47,838 nt of DNA from Oscillospiraceae bacterium (GCA_031286995.1 JAITTS010000183.1:1-47838); one strand, 5' to 3'; counted from the first letter of the stretch, positions 1 to 10,625 are shown. Notes: a model not told the origin generated them from the sequence alone. Program-made: numbers and translations.

Positions 1-2
1 AT

Positions 3-743
3 TTAGATGCCCTGTGTGCAGGCAAACGGCGGGTACTTGTGCTCAACAAGGCGGATTTGGCTGAAGAGGCGCAAAATCTCGCCTGGTCTCATGCCTTCAC
101 CGCCCAGGGGCTGGATGCCCTGCCCTTTAACGCCGCCCGGGGCAAGCCGCGGGCGTTGCTGGCGCGCATTGAGCGCGCCACGCGCGAGAAGGTATCGCGC
201 CAGGCGACCCGGGGCATCAAGGCCACGGTGCGGGCCATGGTGGTGGGCGTGCCCAACGTGGGTAAATCCACGCTGATCAACTGCCTGCGCGGTCAGGCTA
301 TCGCCCGCACCGGAGATCGCCCCGGCGTCACCCGATCCAACCAATGGGTGCGCATTACCCCGTACCTAGAGCTACTGGATACCCCGGGCCTGCTATGGCC
401 TAGGCTGGATGACGCCCTGGCTGCCCGCCGCTTGGCCTACTTGGGCACCATGCGCGACCAGGCGATTGACCAGGGCAAGCTGGCCTGCGATCTGCTGAGC
501 GACCTGCTGGCTTTGCGGCCCGGGGCCGTGCTGGATCGCTTCCACATGAAGCCCCCGTTGGGGGAGGGTTACGCCCTGCTGGAGGCCGCGTGCCTGGGCA
601 GGGGCTGGTTGCTGCCCGGTGGTTTGCCGGATGTGGACAGAGGCGCGGCGGTGGTGTTGGATGAGTTTCGCGCGGGTAGGCTTGGCGCCATCACGCTGGA
701 GCCGGCGCCTGAGCTGATCGGGGGGGATGCGAGGCATGGCTGA
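3..743 (+). CDS. rbgA: Ribosome biogenesis GTPase RbgA/YlqF, 5' end truncated by window
   Basis: Frame is open from base 3 (LDALCAGKRRVLVLNKADL). Contains NKAD (G4) and GVPNVGKSTLINCLRG (G1) in circularly permuted order, plus DTPG. Followed by rnhB and yraN. Confidence 0.92.
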   Translation, partial: LDALCAGKRRVLVLNKADLAEEAQNLAWSHAFTAQGLDALPFNAARGKPRALLARIERATREKVSRQATRGIKATVRAMVVGVPNVGKSTLINCLRGQAIARTGDRPGVTRSNQWVRITPYLELLDTPGLLWPRLDDALAARRLAYLGTMRDQAIDQGKLACDLLSDLLALRPGAVLDRFHMKPPLGEGYALLEAACLGRGWLLPGGLPDVDRGAAVVLDEFRAGRLGAITLEPAPELIGGDARHG

Positions 744-1407
744 AAGCACCCGCCGCACTGCCGGTCAAAAGCTGGCGGAACTGGCGCGCATGGATCAGGA
801 GATTTGGGAGACCGGCACGGTCTTTGCCGGCATTGATGAAGCCGGACGCGGCCCGCTGTGCGGCCCGGTGGCGGCGGCCTGTGTGGTGATGCCGCCTCAG
901 CCGCTGCTTTTGGGCGTAGATGATTCCAAAAAATTGAGTGAGGCCCGGCGGGAGATTCTGTACGAGCGGATTATGCAGACGGCTTTGTTCGCGGGCGTGG
1001 GTCTGGCGGGAGCGGAAGAGATAGACCGCCTGAATATTTTGCAGGCCACCAAGCTGGCCATGGCCCGCGCCGCCCAGGGCGCACCCTGTGCGCTTTTTTT
1101 GGTGGATGGTAACCAGCCGGTGGTTCTGCCCGGAGAGGTACGCTGTGCAGTGGGGGGCGACGCCCGCTGTTACAGCATCGCGGCGGCATCCATCGTGGCC
1201 AAGGTTACGCGGGATCGTTTGCTGCGGCGCATGGATGCCGAATACCCAGGCTATGGCTTTGCCAGGCACAAGGGCTACGGTACGGCGGCGCACTTGGCGG
1301 CGCTGCGGGCGCTGGGGCCTACGCCACAACACAGGCGCAGTTTCTTGGGGCATATACTGGGGGAGGAAACGCATGCAAAAACCGATCAATCGCCACGCCG
1401 TGGGTAA
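736..1407 (+). CDS. rnhB: Ribonuclease HII
   Basis: GIDEAGRGPLCGPVAAACV, DDSKKLSEARRE and ASIVAKVTRDRLL motifs. ORF track starts at 727; ATG at 736 (MAEST...) is the alternative. Confidence 0.93.
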   Translation: MAESTRRTAGQKLAELARMDQEIWETGTVFAGIDEAGRGPLCGPVAAACVVMPPQPLLLGVDDSKKLSEARREILYERIMQTALFAGVGLAGAEEIDRLNILQATKLAMARAAQGAPCALFLVDGNQPVVLPGEVRCAVGGDARCYSIAAASIVAKVTRDRLLRRMDAEYPGYGFARHKGYGTAAHLAALRALGPTPQHRRSFLGHILGEETHAKTDQSPRRG

Positions 1408-1729
1408 CCAGGGTGAGGATAGGGCCGCGGCTTACTTGGAGGGCATGGGCATGGTCTGCCTGGCGAGGAATTTGCGCCGTAGCGGGGGCGAGGTGGATTT
1501 GGTGATGCGCGACGGGGCGTGCACGGTATTTGTGGAGGTAAAACTGCGCGCCAATGACCGCTTTGGCTTGGGGCGCGAAGCGGTGACTATCCGCAAGCAG
1601 CGGCGTATGGGCTTGGTAGCAGCCCAATATTTGGCAGAAAAAGGGCTGACCCAGGCCCCGGCGCGCTTTGATGTGGTGGAGATACAGGCCGGGCAACTGC
1701 GGCACATTCCCAACGCTTTCAGTTTGTAA
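1373..1729 (+). CDS. YraN/UPF0102 family endonuclease-like protein
   Basis: MQKPINRHAVGNQGEDRAAAYLEGMGM...GGEVDLVMRDGACTVFVEVKLR, C-terminal part of ORF 1088..1729. Overlaps the rnhB 3' end. Confidence 0.88.
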   Translation: MQKPINRHAVGNQGEDRAAAYLEGMGMVCLARNLRRSGGEVDLVMRDGACTVFVEVKLRANDRFGLGREAVTIRKQRRMGLVAAQYLAEKGLTQAPARFDVVEIQAGQLRHIPNAFSL

Positions 1730-1810
1730 GAGGATTTTCGTATCGCGGCGTGGAAACATTGTCCTGTCGCTGGCTTGGATCGGGCGGCAGGGGAAGCGGG
1801 TGAAGAGACC

Positions 1811-4800
1811 ATGAAGGCGAGACGCCTGTGGGCCGCGCTGTGCCTGGCCCTATGGATGCTGTGTGCCGGAATGGCCGGGGCGGAGGATGCCACGCCGGTC
1901 AATTTGGTGCGCAACGGCGGCTTTGAGGATGTAAAGGGAGCGCTGCCCGCGGGCTGGGCGCCGGCCATGTGGGTATCCACAGGCAATGTCAGCCTGCTGC
2001 AGATATCGGATGAGGCATACACCGGCGCGCGGAGCGCGCTGGTGGAGAATCGATCCGCCAATGACGCCCGGTTTGAGCAAGAGTTGGCCGTGCAGCCCGA
2101 TACGCTCTACCGCTTCACCTGCATGGTGCGCGCGGAAGGATGCGACCCGGCACGCAAGGGGGCCAACATCTCGGTATCCGGCATTGTGGAGACGTCCCCG
2201 GATCTGCACGACACCGCCGGGGAGTGGAAAAATTTAGAATTTTACGGCAAGACCGGCAAACAACAAAAGACGGTCATTATCATGGCCCGCGTGGGTGGAT
2301 ACGGCTCTGAAAACATCGGCAAAGCCTGGTTTGACGACTTTACCGTGGAGGCGGCGGAAGAGACCCCGCAGGATGCGGCCTATATATCCCTGGAATCCCC
2401 CTCTCCGGCGAAACCGCCGCGCAAACCCCTGGATTTGGGGACGCTGGTTCTGCCGGGCTTGCTGGTGGCGGGGCTGCTGTACGCGGGCCTGGCGGCGCTG
2501 CTTTGCCGCGCCGCGCTCACGCGCAGAGCGGCCTCTGCGCTGCCGGATCAGGGCGATCCGCCGGTCACCTGGCGCCACGGCCTGGCTTTGGCGGCGATGG
2601 CCCTGGCGGCGCGCCTGGCTTTGGCTGTGTGGGTACCGGGCTACAAGGTGGATATGGATTGCTTTGGCCTGTGGGCCCAGCGGCTGGCCACCGTAGGACC
2701 GGGCAAGTTTTACTCCCCCGATTACTTTTGCGATTATCCGCCGGGCTATCTGTACGTGCTGTGGGCAAACGGCGGCCTGATGCGCCTCTTTGGCACGGAG
2801 ACAGGGGATGTGCTGGCGGGGGTCATCACCAAGCTGTGCCCCATCTTCAGCGATTTGCTCACGGCCGCCCTGCTCTACTGCCTGGGCCGATCAAGGCTGG
2901 GTGATCGGGGCGCGCTGGCGCTCGCGGCGCTGTACGCTTTCAACCCTGTGGCGCTCACCGTTGGCGCGGCCTGGGGCCAGGCCGACGCGCTGATGACCCT
3001 GGGCATCGTCCTGGCGCTGTTTGCCGCCACCGAGGATCGCTGGCAGTGGGCGCTGCCCCTGTACGCCCTGAGCGTGCTCATCAAGCCGCAGGCGCTGATG
3101 CTGGGGCCTTTGGGCCTGGCCGTTCTGATACACCGCCTGACGGCGGATGGCCGCACCCTGTGGCGCCGTGCGCTGATTGGGCTTGCCGGGGCCGCGCTGG
3201 TGGCGGTCGCTGTGGCGATCCCCTTCTGGGGCAGTCAACCCGCTGACTGGTTGATCAAGCTCTACGGGGGCACCATGTCCTCCTACCGCTACGCCAGCGT
3301 CAACGCCGCCAATCTGTTCTACCTGCTGGGCGGCAACTGGGTGGATGCGGGGCAGCAGGCGCTGCCCTTCCTCGGGCTGACGTGGAACGTGTGGGGCATC
3401 ATCCACATCGCGCTGGTGTTGGCGTTTGTCATCTTTCTGGCGCTGCGCGCCTGGGAGCGCGACCTCCTTTACGAGTTGGCCGCCCTGTTGCTGTTCGCGC
3501 TGTTCACGCTGGGGAATATGATGCATGAGCGCTACCTTTTCCCGGTGGCGGCGCTCAGCGCGCTGGCCTTTACCCGGCGGCGGGATGTGCGCACGCTGAT
3601 CTTTACCGGAGGGGTCTCCTGCACGGCATTGATCAACATCGGTATGGTGCTGGCTTTTGATCATCTGGTGAGCCCCTATGTGTGGGTCGGACGGGCCTTG
3701 GGCGCGGTCAACCTGGCGTTGCTGGCCTTGGCGGCGTGGACAGCCTGGGATCACTGCGTGGCGGGCAAGATGACGGATATGCCCCGGCGCAGGGTGCCGG
3801 GCCAGACGGCGCTGAACGGCAGGCGGGCGGCCTTGGCGCTGTCAAGACCCATGGGTGCTGGGCTGAGCTTGCGCGGGCGGGACTGGGCGCTGATGCTGGG
3901 CATTACCTTGTCTTATGCGGTGATAGGTTTTTGGCGCCTGGGCAGCGACAAGGCCCCCCAGACGCCCTGGCAGCCCAGTGTGGCGGCGGAGACTGTGACC
4001 TTTGATCTGGGCGAAAGCCGGGATTTTGAGCTGTACTACTATGGCGGCATCTCACCGGATGGCTTTGCCATCGAAACATCCCAGGATGGCCTGATCTGGA
4101 GCCCCTCCGCGCCGGCCAGGATGGATGAGGGCGAGTGTTTCCGCTGGGTCACCTACGCCCATGCCAGGCTGGATACGGAAGGCCAACCCCAGCGCAATGA
4201 GGATGGCGAGATACAGTGGGAGAGCGCACCCGCCCTGCTCTCGGCGCGCTACCTGCGACTGACGCCGGATGGGCTGGGCCTGGTGCTGCACGAGGTGGCC
4301 TTCCACAACCCGGATGGCGGCGTGTGGCCCATTGCCGAGGTTGCCAGCCAGGGCGGCGAGGCCGCCTATGCCACGCAGCCGGATCTTTTGACGGACGAGC
4401 AGGATACCGTGCCGGATCGCCCCGGTTTCTACTACGGCACCTACTTTGATGAAATCTATCACGCCCGCACGGCCTACGAGCACCTGCACAATATGCACGC
4501 CTTCGAGTGGACGCATCCGCCTTTGGGCAAACTGCTGATGATGCTGGGGATCTCGGCCTTCGGCATGACGCCCTTCGGCTGGCGTTTTGCGGGCACCCTG
4601 GCGGGCGTGCTGATGTTGCCCGCCATGTACCTGCTGGCCAAGCAGCTGTGGAAACGCACCAGCCTGGCGGCCTTTGCCACGGCCTTGCTGGCGCTGGATT
4701 GTATGCACTTTGCCCAGACCAGGCTGGCCACCATAGATAGCTTCCCCGTGCTGTTTATCATGCTGGCTTACCTGTGCATGTTCCGCTACACGCAGATGAG

Positions 4801-5746
4801 TTTCTACCGTCAGTCTCTGGGGCGCACGCTCATCCCCCTGGCTTTTGGGGGCACCTTTATGGGCCTGGCCATCGCCAGCAAGTGGATTGGCCTGTACGCT
4901 GGCGCCGGTTTGGCGGCCATCTTCTTTTACACCCTGTACTGCCGCGCCGCGGAGTACAGGGATGCATACCGCGCCGCGGGGGAGGATGGAGAGACCCTGC
5001 GGCGGGATACCGCGGGCTTCCCGGGCGCGGCAACGATTACGGTGGCCTGGTGCGTGCTGTGGTTTGTGATGGTGCCGGCGCTGATCTACTACTTCTCCTA
5101 CGCGGTGCAATTCCGCCCGGATGGCGGGCTGACCTGGTCGCGCTTTCGGAGCATGCAGGAATCCATGTACAGCTATCACAGCCGCCTGACCGCCACGCAC
5201 CCCTTTGAATCCAAGTGGTGGCAGTGGCCCTTCGACTACAAGCCCATGTGGTACTACAGCACCGCGCGGCTGCCCGGGGACAGGGTCTCGACGATTCTAA
5301 GCTTCGGCAACCCGTTGGTGTGGTGGGGTGGGCTGCTGGCGCTGCTGCTGGTACTGCAGCGCACGGCCACCCGCGGCGTGTCGGCGCTGCTGGCCAGGGC
5401 GCGCGGGGCATCCGCCTGGGGCGCGCCAGAAGCCCAGCGCGCCTTGCTGGGCACGGGTATCCTGCTGTTGACGGGCTTTGCCTCGCAATACCTGCCCTGG
5501 GTGCTGGTGCCGCGCTCTACCTACATCTACCACTACTTCGCCAGCGTGCCCTTCCTCATCCTGTGCATGGCCCACTGCATGCTGCGCTTCTTCGGCGGCA
5601 AAAAGAGGCTGGGGTACCTGGTGGGCGGCATCATCCTGGCGTTGGCCCTGGCGCTGTTCATCGGTTTCTACGGTTACGTCAGCGGCGCGCCCATGTCCCT
5701 GGCTTGGGCTGACGCCATGCGCTGGCTGCCCGGGCTTTGGTACTGA
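1811..5746 (+). CDS. Large GT-C fold glycosyltransferase: signal peptide and N-terminal jelly-roll (CBM-like) domain, Gpi18-like module, F5/8-type-C-like insert, C-terminal GT39/PMT-like module
   Basis: MKARRLWAALCLALWMLCAGMAGA signal; NLVRNGGFEDV CBM-like start; DYPPGYLYVLW GT-C motif; DLGESRDFELYYYGGISPDGF discoidin-like; FDEIYHARTAYEHLHNMHAFEWTHPPLGKLLM PMT motif. Confidence 0.8.
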   Translation: MKARRLWAALCLALWMLCAGMAGAEDATPVNLVRNGGFEDVKGALPAGWAPAMWVSTGNVSLLQISDEAYTGARSALVENRSANDARFEQELAVQPDTLYRFTCMVRAEGCDPARKGANISVSGIVETSPDLHDTAGEWKNLEFYGKTGKQQKTVIIMARVGGYGSENIGKAWFDDFTVEAAEETPQDAAYISLESPSPAKPPRKPLDLGTLVLPGLLVAGLLYAGLAALLCRAALTRRAASALPDQGDPPVTWRHGLALAAMALAARLALAVWVPGYKVDMDCFGLWAQRLATVGPGKFYSPDYFCDYPPGYLYVLWANGGLMRLFGTETGDVLAGVITKLCPIFSDLLTAALLYCLGRSRLGDRGALALAALYAFNPVALTVGAAWGQADALMTLGIVLALFAATEDRWQWALPLYALSVLIKPQALMLGPLGLAVLIHRLTADGRTLWRRALIGLAGAALVAVAVAIPFWGSQPADWLIKLYGGTMSSYRYASVNAANLFYLLGGNWVDAGQQALPFLGLTWNVWGIIHIALVLAFVIFLALRAWERDLLYELAALLLFALFTLGNMMHERYLFPVAALSALAFTRRRDVRTLIFTGGVSCTALINIGMVLAFDHLVSPYVWVGRALGAVNLALLALAAWTAWDHCVAGKMTDMPRRRVPGQTALNGRRAALALSRPMGAGLSLRGRDWALMLGITLSYAVIGFWRLGSDKAPQTPWQPSVAAETVTFDLGESRDFELYYYGGISPDGFAIETSQDGLIWSPSAPARMDEGECFRWVTYAHARLDTEGQPQRNEDGEIQWESAPALLSARYLRLTPDGLGLVLHEVAFHNPDGGVWPIAEVASQGGEAAYATQPDLLTDEQDTVPDRPGFYYGTYFDEIYHARTAYEHLHNMHAFEWTHPPLGKLLMMLGISAFGMTPFGWRFAGTLAGVLMLPAMYLLAKQLWKRTSLAAFATALLALDCMHFAQTRLATIDSFPVLFIMLAYLCMFRYTQMSFYRQSLGRTLIPLAFGGTFMGLAIASKWIGLYAGAGLAAIFFYTLYCRAAEYRDAYRAAGEDGETLRRDTAGFPGAATITVAWCVLWFVMVPALIYYFSYAVQFRPDGGLTWSRFRSMQESMYSYHSRLTATHPFESKWWQWPFDYKPMWYYSTARLPGDRVSTILSFGNPLVWWGGLLALLLVLQRTATRGVSALLARARGASAWGAPEAQRALLGTGILLLTGFASQYLPWVLVPRSTYIYHYFASVPFLILCMAHCMLRFFGGKKRLGYLVGGIILALALALFIGFYGYVSGAPMSLAWADAMRWLPGLWY

Positions 5747-5766
5747 TACGCAAGCGAGGTACGTCT

Positions 5767-7302
5767 ATGCTGGCACAGCTTCTCAGCTACGGTTTGATGG
5801 GTATTGAAGGCTTCCCTGTGACGGTGGAGGCTTACGTATCCGGCGGGCTGCCCATGTTTGAAGTGGTGGGCCTGCCGGATGCGGCGGTGAAGGAGGCCCG
5901 TGAGCGCGTGCGGGCCGCGCTGGTGAACAGCGGCTATGAAATGCCCGTATCCCGCATCACCGTCAACCTGGCGCCGGGCGACGTGCGCAAGGAAGGCCCG
6001 GCTTTTGATCTGACGATCGCGCTGGCCATCCTAATGGCATCCGGCCAACTGCACTGCGCCCAAGCGGATGAAGAGCGCCTGGTGCTGGGCCAGCTGGCAC
6101 TCAGCGGCGAGGTGACCGGCGTGCGGGGCGTGCTGCCCATGGTCATCAGCGCCAGAGACCGTGGCGTGCGCGAAGCGCTGCTGCCCCGGGATAACGCGGC
6201 GGAGGTGGCTTGCGTGGAGGGCGTGCGCGTCATCCCAGTCGCCACGCTGGCCGAGGCCGTGGGCCATCTAAGCGGGCAGACACCCGTCGTGCCCCAGCCG
6301 CAGGTGCCCTACGCCGCGTTGCAGGCGGACTGGCAACCGCATCATGATTTGAGCGCCGTGCGGGGGCAATCCGGCGCCAAGCGCGCGCTGGAGATCGCCG
6401 CGGCGGGGGGCCACAACCTGTTGATGATCGGCCCGCCCGGCAGCGGCAAGACCATGCTGGCCCGCTGCTTGCCCGGCATTCTGCCGGATATGACCTTTGA
6501 GGAGGCGCTGGAGACCACGCGCATCCACAGCGCCGCCGGGGTTGTGGCCGCGGGCTGTGGCCTGCTGGCAGAGCGCCCCTTTCGTGCGCCGCACCACACC
6601 GCCTCCGCGGTGGCGCTGGTGGGCGGCGGCGCCAAGGCCAAGCCCGGCGAGATTAGCCTGGCCCACGGCGGCGTGCTGTTCTTGGATGAGTTGCCGGAAT
6701 ACAACCGCCCCACGCTGGAGGCCATGCGCCAGCCTCTGGAAGATGGTTTTGTATCCATCGCCCGCATTAACGCCCAGGCCCGCTACCCGGCCCGCGTGAT
6801 GATGGTGGCGGCCATGAATCCATGCCCCTGCGGCCACTACGGTTCGCAGGCGCAGCAGTGCCGCTGCACGCAGCACGACATACGCCGCTACTTGGATCGT
6901 ATCTCCGGCCCGTTGCTGGATCGCATTGATTTGCAGATGGAGGTGGAGGCTGTGCCCGTGCGTGAAATTGCGGATAACGCGCCAGAGGAGGCCTCCGCCG
7001 CCGTGCGCAGCCGGGTCAACGCGGCCAGAGAGCGCCAGCGGGCACGCTACGCCCAGGCTGGCATACACTGTAACGCCCAATTGTCAGCCAAGCAGCTGGA
7101 TGCGGCCTGCGGTCTGGATGAAGAGGGTAAGGCCTTGCTCTTTCGGGCGGTGGAACGCTACAAGCTCTCCATGCGCGCCTACAGCCGGGTGCTGAAGGTG
7201 GCCCGCACCGTGGCTGATCTGGCGGGTGAGGCGCGGGTGCGCGCCCCGTACATCGCCGAGGCCATACAGTATCGCAATTTGGATGCCAAGTATTGGCATT
7301 GA
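5767..7302 (+). CDS. YifB/ComM family Mg-chelatase-like AAA ATPase
   Basis: MLAQLLSYGLMGIEGFPVTVEAYVSGGLPMFEVVGLPDAAVKEARERVRAAL; Walker A GPPGSGKTM; MNPCPCGHYG. Confidence 0.93.
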   Translation: MLAQLLSYGLMGIEGFPVTVEAYVSGGLPMFEVVGLPDAAVKEARERVRAALVNSGYEMPVSRITVNLAPGDVRKEGPAFDLTIALAILMASGQLHCAQADEERLVLGQLALSGEVTGVRGVLPMVISARDRGVREALLPRDNAAEVACVEGVRVIPVATLAEAVGHLSGQTPVVPQPQVPYAALQADWQPHHDLSAVRGQSGAKRALEIAAAGGHNLLMIGPPGSGKTMLARCLPGILPDMTFEEALETTRIHSAAGVVAAGCGLLAERPFRAPHHTASAVALVGGGAKAKPGEISLAHGGVLFLDELPEYNRPTLEAMRQPLEDGFVSIARINAQARYPARVMMVAAMNPCPCGHYGSQAQQCRCTQHDIRRYLDRISGPLLDRIDLQMEVEAVPVREIADNAPEEASAAVRSRVNAARERQRARYAQAGIHCNAQLSAKQLDAACGLDEEGKALLFRAVERYKLSMRAYSRVLKVARTVADLAGEARVRAPYIAEAIQYRNLDAKYWH

Positions 7303-7327
7303 TTGCCGATTGCCGGGAGGCAAACCC

Positions 7328-8440
7328 ATGCACAACCGCTACGACCTATGGCTGGCTGGCACCGAGTCTCTCACCGCCCAGGCGCTGGATCAGCTGCTGG
7401 GCTGGCACGGGGATGCGCAGGGTATTTGGCGCGCCGTGGGGGATGGCACGGCCCAAGGCCCCGCATCGGTACTCAAGGCGCTACGCGCCCACCGATCCGA
7501 GAGCCTGCTGGATGAAATGGCCCAGGCCATGGCCGATACCGATACCCGCCTGATCATGCGGGATGATCCCGCCTATCCACCCCTGCTGCGCGCGCTGGAG
7601 GATGCACCCATCGGCCTGTTCGTGCGCGGCGCGGCAGATCTCACTTTTCCCCGGCACGTGGCCATCGTAGGTTCTCGCCGGTGCACACGCTATGGCATGC
7701 AGAACGCCGCGCGCATCGCAGCGGAGCTGGTGGCCTGCGATGTGCACGTGGTATCCGGCATGGCGCGGGGCATAGACACCGCGGCCAACATGGGTTGCGC
7801 GGATGCGGGCGGCGTCAGCGTGGCGGTACTGGGCTGTGGCGCGGATGTGGCCTATCCCCCGGAGAATGAGGAGAACATACAACGCTTGTTGGCATGCGGC
7901 GGCGCGGTGGTGACGGAGTACCCGCCCGGGGCGTTGCCCCTGGCGCACCGCTTTCCCAGGCGCAACCGCATCATCAGCGGCATGTGTTCCGCGTTGGTGG
8001 TGGTGGAGGCGGCGGAGCGATCCGGCGCTATGATCACCGTGCGCTGCGCGCTGGATCAGGGGCGAGAGGTCTTTGCGCTACCCGGCCCCGTGGATAGCCC
8101 CAACAGCAAAATGCCCCTGCAAATATTGCGCGAGGGTGCGGCCATGGCCACCTGCGCCCAGGATATCCTCGAAAACCTGCGCTGGCTGGATGCACCCCCA
8201 GCCGTTGTCGACGCACCCTGCGCGCCAGATATCACCCCGGCCCCACAAGCGGATCTGCCGGGCCTCAGCGAAGACCAGCGCCGGGTGGCGCAGTGCCTGT
8301 CGCTGGAGCCGCTGGGTTTTGAAGAGTTGCGCGGGCGCACCGGCTTTTCCGTACCGGCATTGAATTCCCACTTGACAATGTTGGAGATTCAAGAAATAAT
8401 AGAGCAGTTGCCGGGCCGCATGTATCGGCGGATCCGGTGA
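7328..8440 (+). CDS. dprA: DNA processing protein DprA
   Basis: Rossmann core VAIVGSRRCTRYG...SGMARGIDTAAN...RFPRRNRIISGMC; C-terminal winged helix. Confidence 0.93.
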   Translation: MHNRYDLWLAGTESLTAQALDQLLGWHGDAQGIWRAVGDGTAQGPASVLKALRAHRSESLLDEMAQAMADTDTRLIMRDDPAYPPLLRALEDAPIGLFVRGAADLTFPRHVAIVGSRRCTRYGMQNAARIAAELVACDVHVVSGMARGIDTAANMGCADAGGVSVAVLGCGADVAYPPENEENIQRLLACGGAVVTEYPPGALPLAHRFPRRNRIISGMCSALVVVEAAERSGAMITVRCALDQGREVFALPGPVDSPNSKMPLQILREGAAMATCAQDILENLRWLDAPPAVVDAPCAPDITPAPQADLPGLSEDQRRVAQCLSLEPLGFEELRGRTGFSVPALNSHLTMLEIQEIIEQLPGRMYRRIR

Positions 8441-8507
8441 GAGTCTATCGAAAGCATCAACGCAACGCCGCGCACCGTGCGGCCCGCGTCGTAGGGGGAG
8501 CGATTAT

Positions 8508-10625
8508 TTGAACGGCGGAAAATTGGTCATCGTGGAATCACCGGCCAAGGCGCGCACCATTGCCAAGTTTTTGGGCAAGGGCTACAAGGTGGAGGCATCC
8601 AACGGCCACGTGCGCGATTTACCCAAGAGCCAGCTGGGCATCGATATAGAGCATGAATTCGAGCCCAAGTACATCACCATTCGAGGCCGGGGGGATGTGC
8701 TTGAGCGCATCCGCAAAGAGGCCCGGGGCGCCAGCCGCATCTACCTGGCCACTGACCCGGATCGGGAGGGAGAGGCCATATCCTGGCATCTGGCGCAAAT
8801 TTTGCACATTGATCCCACCCAGGCCTGCCGGGTAGAGTTCAACGAAATTACCGGCAAAACCGTCAAAAACGCCATCAAAAACCCCCGACCCATTGATATG
8901 GAGCTGGTCAACGCCCAGCAGGCGCGCCGCATGCTCGACAGGCTGGTGGGCTACAAGCTGAGCCCTCTGCTGTGGGCCAAGATACGCAAAGGGCTCAGCG
9001 CCGGCCGCGTGCAGTCCGTGGCCACCCGCATGATCGTGGATAGGGAGCGGGAAATAGAGGCCTTTGTGCCCGAGGAGTATTGGGATATATCCGCCACCGC
9101 GCACGCGGGCAAGACCAAGTTTGCCGTCCGCTTTGTGGGGCTGGATGGGCAGAAGGCGGATTTGACCAGCCAGGCCCAGACCGAGGCCGCCATGGCCCGC
9201 GTACAGGCCGCTGCCCTGGCGGTGCAGGCCGTCAAGCCCGGTGAGCGCAAAAAGAGCCCCTCCGCGCCCTTCACCACATCCAATCTGCAGCAAGAGGCAT
9301 CCCGCAAGCTGGGCTACACCACGGGCAAGACCATGCAAATAGCCCAGCAGCTCTACGAGGGTGTGGATGTGGCGGGCGAGGGCACCCACGGCCTCGTCAC
9401 CTACATCCGCACAGACAGCGTGCGTGTATCCGAGGAGGCGCAAACCCAGGCCCGCGCCATCATCCCCGCGCGCTACGGCCCAGATTATCTGCCCGCGCAG
9501 CCCAACGTGTACAAGGGCCGCAAGGGCGCGCAGGATGCCCACGAGGCCATACGCCCCACGGATTTGGAGAGCACGCCCGATAGCCTGAAGGCTTCGCTGA
9601 CCAAGGAGCAGTATAACCTTTACAAGCTGGTGTACAATCGATTTTTGGCCAGCCAGATGACCCCGGCTGTCTACGATACGCTGGCGCTGGATATCGCGGG
9701 TGACGGCGTGGCCCTGCGCTTCTATGGCGAACGCAAGCGCTTTGCGGGCTTTACCGCCCTGTACGAAGAAGGGCTGGATGAGGAAGAGGAACGCGTGGAG
9801 AGTCAGTTGCCGCAGGTGGCGGCAGGGGACAGTGTCACCCTGGCGGATGCGCGTAGCGCACAGCACTTCACCCAGCCGCCCGCCCGCTATACTGAAGCCT
9901 CGCTGGTGCGCGCCATGGAGGAAAAAGGCATAGGCCGTCCCTCTACTTACGCGCCCACCATCTCCACCATCTTGGCCCGCGGCTATGTGGTGCGCGAAAA
10001 AAAACGCCTCTTTCCTACAGAACTGGGCAGCATGATCACGGATATGATGTGCCAATACTTTGAGGATATTGTGGATATCGCCTTCACCGCGGATATGGAG
10101 GAGCAGCTGGATGAAGTGGAAGAGGGCGACCTCTCCTGGCGCGAGGTGGTGTCACGCTTCTATGGGCCTTTTGAAAAGACCTTGCAGGTGGCCGAGGCCT
10201 CCATTGAGAAGGTAGAGGTTAAGGATGAGGTCAGCGATGTGGTGTGCGACAAGTGCGGGGCCATGATGGTCTATAAGATGGGCCGTTATGGGCGCTTTTT
10301 GGCCTGCCCCCGCTTTCCAGATTGCCGCAACACCAAGCCCCTGGTGGTTGAGCTGCCCGTGCCCTGCCCCAAGTGCGGGGCCAAGCTGTTGGCCAAAAAT
10401 TCTCGCCGGGGCCGCCGCTTTTACGGCTGCGAGCGTTACCCGGATTGCGACTTTGTATCCTGGGAGATGCCGGTGGCGGATAAATGCCCCCTTTGTGGAA
10501 GCTATATGACCCAGCGCCGGGGCCGCAAGGGCGAAACGCTGCACGTGTGCGCCAACGAGGCCTGCAAGCACCGCGTGGAGGTAGAGGATCCGGCGGAGAC
10601 CGAGGACGCTGGGACCGAGGCGTGA
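8508..10625 (+). CDS. topA: DNA topoisomerase I (TTG start)
   Basis: KLVIVESPAKARTIAKFLGKGYKVEASNGHVRDLP; TYIRTDSVRVS; C-terminal zinc ribbons (CDKCGAMMVYKMGRYGRFLACPRFPDCRNT). Confidence 0.96.
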   Translation: MNGGKLVIVESPAKARTIAKFLGKGYKVEASNGHVRDLPKSQLGIDIEHEFEPKYITIRGRGDVLERIRKEARGASRIYLATDPDREGEAISWHLAQILHIDPTQACRVEFNEITGKTVKNAIKNPRPIDMELVNAQQARRMLDRLVGYKLSPLLWAKIRKGLSAGRVQSVATRMIVDREREIEAFVPEEYWDISATAHAGKTKFAVRFVGLDGQKADLTSQAQTEAAMARVQAAALAVQAVKPGERKKSPSAPFTTSNLQQEASRKLGYTTGKTMQIAQQLYEGVDVAGEGTHGLVTYIRTDSVRVSEEAQTQARAIIPARYGPDYLPAQPNVYKGRKGAQDAHEAIRPTDLESTPDSLKASLTKEQYNLYKLVYNRFLASQMTPAVYDTLALDIAGDGVALRFYGERKRFAGFTALYEEGLDEEEERVESQLPQVAAGDSVTLADARSAQHFTQPPARYTEASLVRAMEEKGIGRPSTYAPTISTILARGYVVREKKRLFPTELGSMITDMMCQYFEDIVDIAFTADMEEQLDEVEEGDLSWREVVSRFYGPFEKTLQVAEASIEKVEVKDEVSDVVCDKCGAMMVYKMGRYGRFLACPRFPDCRNTKPLVVELPVPCPKCGAKLLAKNSRRGRRFYGCERYPDCDFVSWEMPVADKCPLCGSYMTQRRGRKGETLHVCANEACKHRVEVEDPAETEDAGTEA

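Noticed and set aside
2891-5200. Long minus-strand ORFs within the GT-C gene
   Set aside because: Shadow ORFs rich in Arg, Gln, His and Gly, with no start context; the plus-strand protein is clearly real.
8619-10055. 478-aa antisense ORF across topA
   Set aside because: Shadow ORF typical of high-GC coding DNA; topA on the plus strand is unambiguous.
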